DNA from: an uncultured Lachnospiraceae bacterium
Lineage (GTDB): Bacteria; Bacillota; Clostridia; Lachnospirales; Lachnospiraceae
Direction of reading: 5' to 3'
Assembly: GCA_934320895.1 (NCBI GenBank)
Contig: CAKRFY010000014.1
Span: 1 to 64,000, forward strand
Length of the DNA: 64,000 bases
Made by a program: the position numbers and the translations under genes. A model generated the notes under the pieces. That model saw nothing but the letters and a program-made list of their open reading frames with translations, had not been told where the DNA came from and ran no database searches. This document shows, in pieces, positions 62,513 to 64,000 of this stretch. Within the stretch, counting starts at the first letter, position 1; each line of letters opens with the position of its first letter.

Positions 62513-63269
62513 GTCTGACACTAATGCCTTCATCTCTAAGATACTGTTTTACCTCATTTATCTCAAGTTCCTTATAATGGAAAAGTGACGCTGCAAGTAC
62601 TGCATCTGCATTTCCTTCAGTAAATGCTTCCTTAAAATGTTCAAGTTTTCCTGCACCACCTGATGCGATAACAGGTATATTTACATTGTCAGATACCGTT
62701 CTTGTAAGTTCAATATCATATCCGTCCTTTGTACCATCACAATCCATACTTGTAAGCAAAATCTCACCAGCTCCAAGTTCATATGCTTTCATAGCCCACT
62801 CTACGGCATCTATCCGCATATCAACTCTTCCACCATTTTTAAAGATATTCCAGCCTTTTCCATCGTCTCTTCTTTTGGCATCAATGGCAACAACTACGCA
62901 CTGGCTCCCAAATTTCATTGCAGCCTCTGATATAAGTTCAGGATTTAATATGGCAGCAGAATTTACTGCTACCTTATCAGCGCCTTCTCTTAAAACAGCC
63001 TTAAAGTCATCTACTGTTCTTATTCCACCACCGACAGTAAATGGTATAAATACCGTTTCTGCAACTCGTCTTACCATATCTATCTTAGTTGCCCTTGCAT
63101 CAGAAGATGCTGTTATATCAAGAAATACAAGTTCATCTGCACCTGCTTTTCCATAAGCTGCACCAACAGTAACTGGATCACCTGCATCCTTTAAATCAAC
63201 AAAATTTACACCTTTTACTACTCTTCCGTTATTTACATCCAAACATGGAATTATTCTCTTTGTAAACAT
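62508..63269 (-). CDS. hisF: Imidazole glycerol phosphate synthase, cyclase subunit
   Basis: 253 residues, (beta/alpha)8 barrel. The two half-barrel signatures are visible: [18 protein letters not shown] (Asp11 acid/base) and [19 protein letters not shown] (second catalytic Asp), with phosphate-binding GGGIRT and [12 protein letters not shown]. It closes the imidazole ring using ammonia from HisH to give IGP and AICAR. Length is normal. Its stop codon lies in the terminal repeat of a dispersed element. It follows hisH by 37 bases in the same operon. Confidence 0.97.
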   Translation of the reverse strand: MFTKRIIPCLDVNNGRVVKGVNFVDLKDAGDPVTVGAAYGKAGADELVFLDITASSDARATKIDMVRRVAETVFIPFTVGGGIRTVDDFKAVLREGADKVAVNSAAILNPELISEAAMKFGSQCVVVAIDAKRRDDGKGWNIFKNGGRVDMRIDAVEWAMKAYELGAGEILLTSMDCDGTKDGYDIELTRTVSDNVNIPVIASGGAGKLEHFKEAFTEGNADAVLAASLFHYKELEINEVKQYLRDEGISVRL

Positions 63270-63306
63270 ATATCTACCAAGCCTTTCCTTTGTTACTTTT
63301 CACAAC

Positions 63307-63912
63307 TTACAACTCACAAAAGTTCTTTAATATCTGCAATCCAACATCACCGCTTTTTTCCGGATGAAACTGGCAGGCAAATATATTGTCATGCTCAACA
63401 GATGCATGAACATGTGTGATGTACTCTGTAGTCGCTGCAACATCATTTTCATTTTCTGCCTGAAGATAATATGAATGTACAAAATACACATATGAATTAT
63501 CAGAAACTCCTTTGAAAAGCCTGCTCCCCTCTTTTATCTTAATCGAATTCCAACCCATATGAGGAATCTTGTATCCCTCTTTTTCAGGAAATTTAACTAT
63601 CTTTCCAGGAAGTATACCAAGACCTTTTACTCCCGGTCCCTCCTCGCTGCTCTCAAACATAAGCTGAAGTCCAAGACATATTCCCAAAAATGGTTTATTC
63701 TCTTTAACTATCTCATGTATAACCTCAACAAGACCAAACTTATGAAGTTTCTCCATAGCATCACTGAAAGCACCAACTCCCGGCAAAATAACTTTATCTG
63801 CTTTAAGAAGCTCATCTTTGTCTCTTGTGACTACACACTCCTCACCGAGATATTGTAAAGCCTTCTCAACACTCTTAAGATTTCCTGCATCATAATCAAT
63901 TATTGCTATCAT
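63307..63912 (-). CDS. hisH: Imidazole glycerol phosphate synthase, glutaminase subunit
   Basis: 201 residues, class I glutamine amidotransferase. The nucleophile is Cys79 in FLGICLGLQLMF, with His and Glu in CQFHPEKSGDVG near the end. It hydrolyses glutamine and channels ammonia to HisF. AAAGGA eight bases before the ATG at 63912 (MIAIIDYDAGNLKS) sets the start; the frame is open back to 63969. No hisA is encoded between hisH and hisF, unlike the classic hisHAF order. Confidence 0.95.
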   Translation of the reverse strand: MIAIIDYDAGNLKSVEKALQYLGEECVVTRDKDELLKADKVILPGVGAFSDAMEKLHKFGLVEVIHEIVKENKPFLGICLGLQLMFESSEEGPGVKGLGILPGKIVKFPEKEGYKIPHMGWNSIKIKEGSRLFKGVSDNSYVYFVHSYYLQAENENDVAATTEYITHVHASVEHDNIFACQFHPEKSGDVGLQILKNFCEL

Positions 63913-63931
63913 TCTATCAAATCCTTTCAAA

Positions 63932-64000
63932 TCAAGCATTTTCCCAATGCTTGCGTACATTTCCAACAATTCTTGCTGTCATTTCAAGCCTATATGAACT
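63932..64000 (-). CDS. C-terminal fragment of an unidentified upstream gene
   Basis: One frame is open from the window edge to a TGA at 63932, ending ...RLEMTARIVGNVRKHWENA, 20 bases before the hisH start. It could be the end of another gene of the same operon, but 22 codons are too few to identify it, and it may be chance. Confidence 0.3.
   Translation of the reverse strand, partial: SSYRLEMTARIVGNVRKHWENA

Noticed and set aside
1..64000. tRNA or rRNA genes
   Set aside because: I looked for T-loop-like GTTCGA patterns and rRNA landmarks in the gaps and saw none; a tRNAscan run would settle it.

Overview
The window is AT-rich, and its gene content points to an anaerobic Firmicute of the class Clostridia, most likely a member of the Lachnospiraceae. 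The signs are a cellobiose phosphorylase, an adjacent ACT-domain/UPF0210 pair, an FtsA-like protein with a long tail, Ig-like/CotH/NlpC secreted proteins, a T-box in front of pheST, and GGAGG ribosome sites. It reads as chromosomal DNA. I see no phage genes, rRNA or tRNA.

Layout. 1-1.6 kb: start of asd (minus) divergent from hisS (plus). 1.9-7.6 kb: an L,D-transpeptidase, an ammonium transporter fused to its own P-II regulator, and three small membrane proteins. 7.8-25.3 kb: a long minus-strand housekeeping run of glmM, tig, clpP, clpX, lon, engB, an NlpC/P60 wall hydrolase, ddl, murF, a T-box, pheS and pheT. 25.5-28 kb: cellobiose phosphorylase on the plus strand behind a long imperfect inverted repeat. 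28-32.3 kb: thioredoxin and two tandem small/large aconitase-superfamily dehydratase pairs. 32.5-40.7 kb: a PD-(D/E)XK transposase-like nuclease and a complete type II-A CRISPR-Cas locus (array of 11 identical repeats and 10 spacers, csn2, cas2, cas1, cas9, divergent tracrRNA), followed by degenerate 52-bp tandem repeats. 41-48.2 kb: aspartate aminotransferase, UPF0210/ACT pair, YycJ-like hydrolase, FtsA-like protein and a small hypothetical protein. 48.2-58.4 kb: a glucose/galactose module. 58.8-64 kb: CotH surface protein, ung, hisF, hisH.

Most interesting region. The 48.2-58.4 kb module contains mglB-mglA-mglC and a YesN/LytS-type two-component system with two extra sugar-binding-like proteins that have no ABC partners of their own. 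The transporter's binding lipoprotein (57137-58432) is circularly permuted: the segment that normally starts a MglB protein lies at its C-terminus, while the ordinary arrangement is seen in the neighbouring binding protein at 48240-49274. The permease carries about 220 extra cytoplasmic, coiled-coil-like residues. I infer a sugar-uptake system paired with a dedicated extracellular sensing complex.

The CRISPR locus is legible in detail. Overlapping face-to-face promoters are predicted for cas9 and tracrRNA, an array promoter overlaps the csn2 stop codon, and an inverted half-repeat lies in the leader. A dispersed MITE-like element occurs three times (near 0.2, 30.4 and 62.4 kb), always in a 5' region and in the same direction as the downstream gene.
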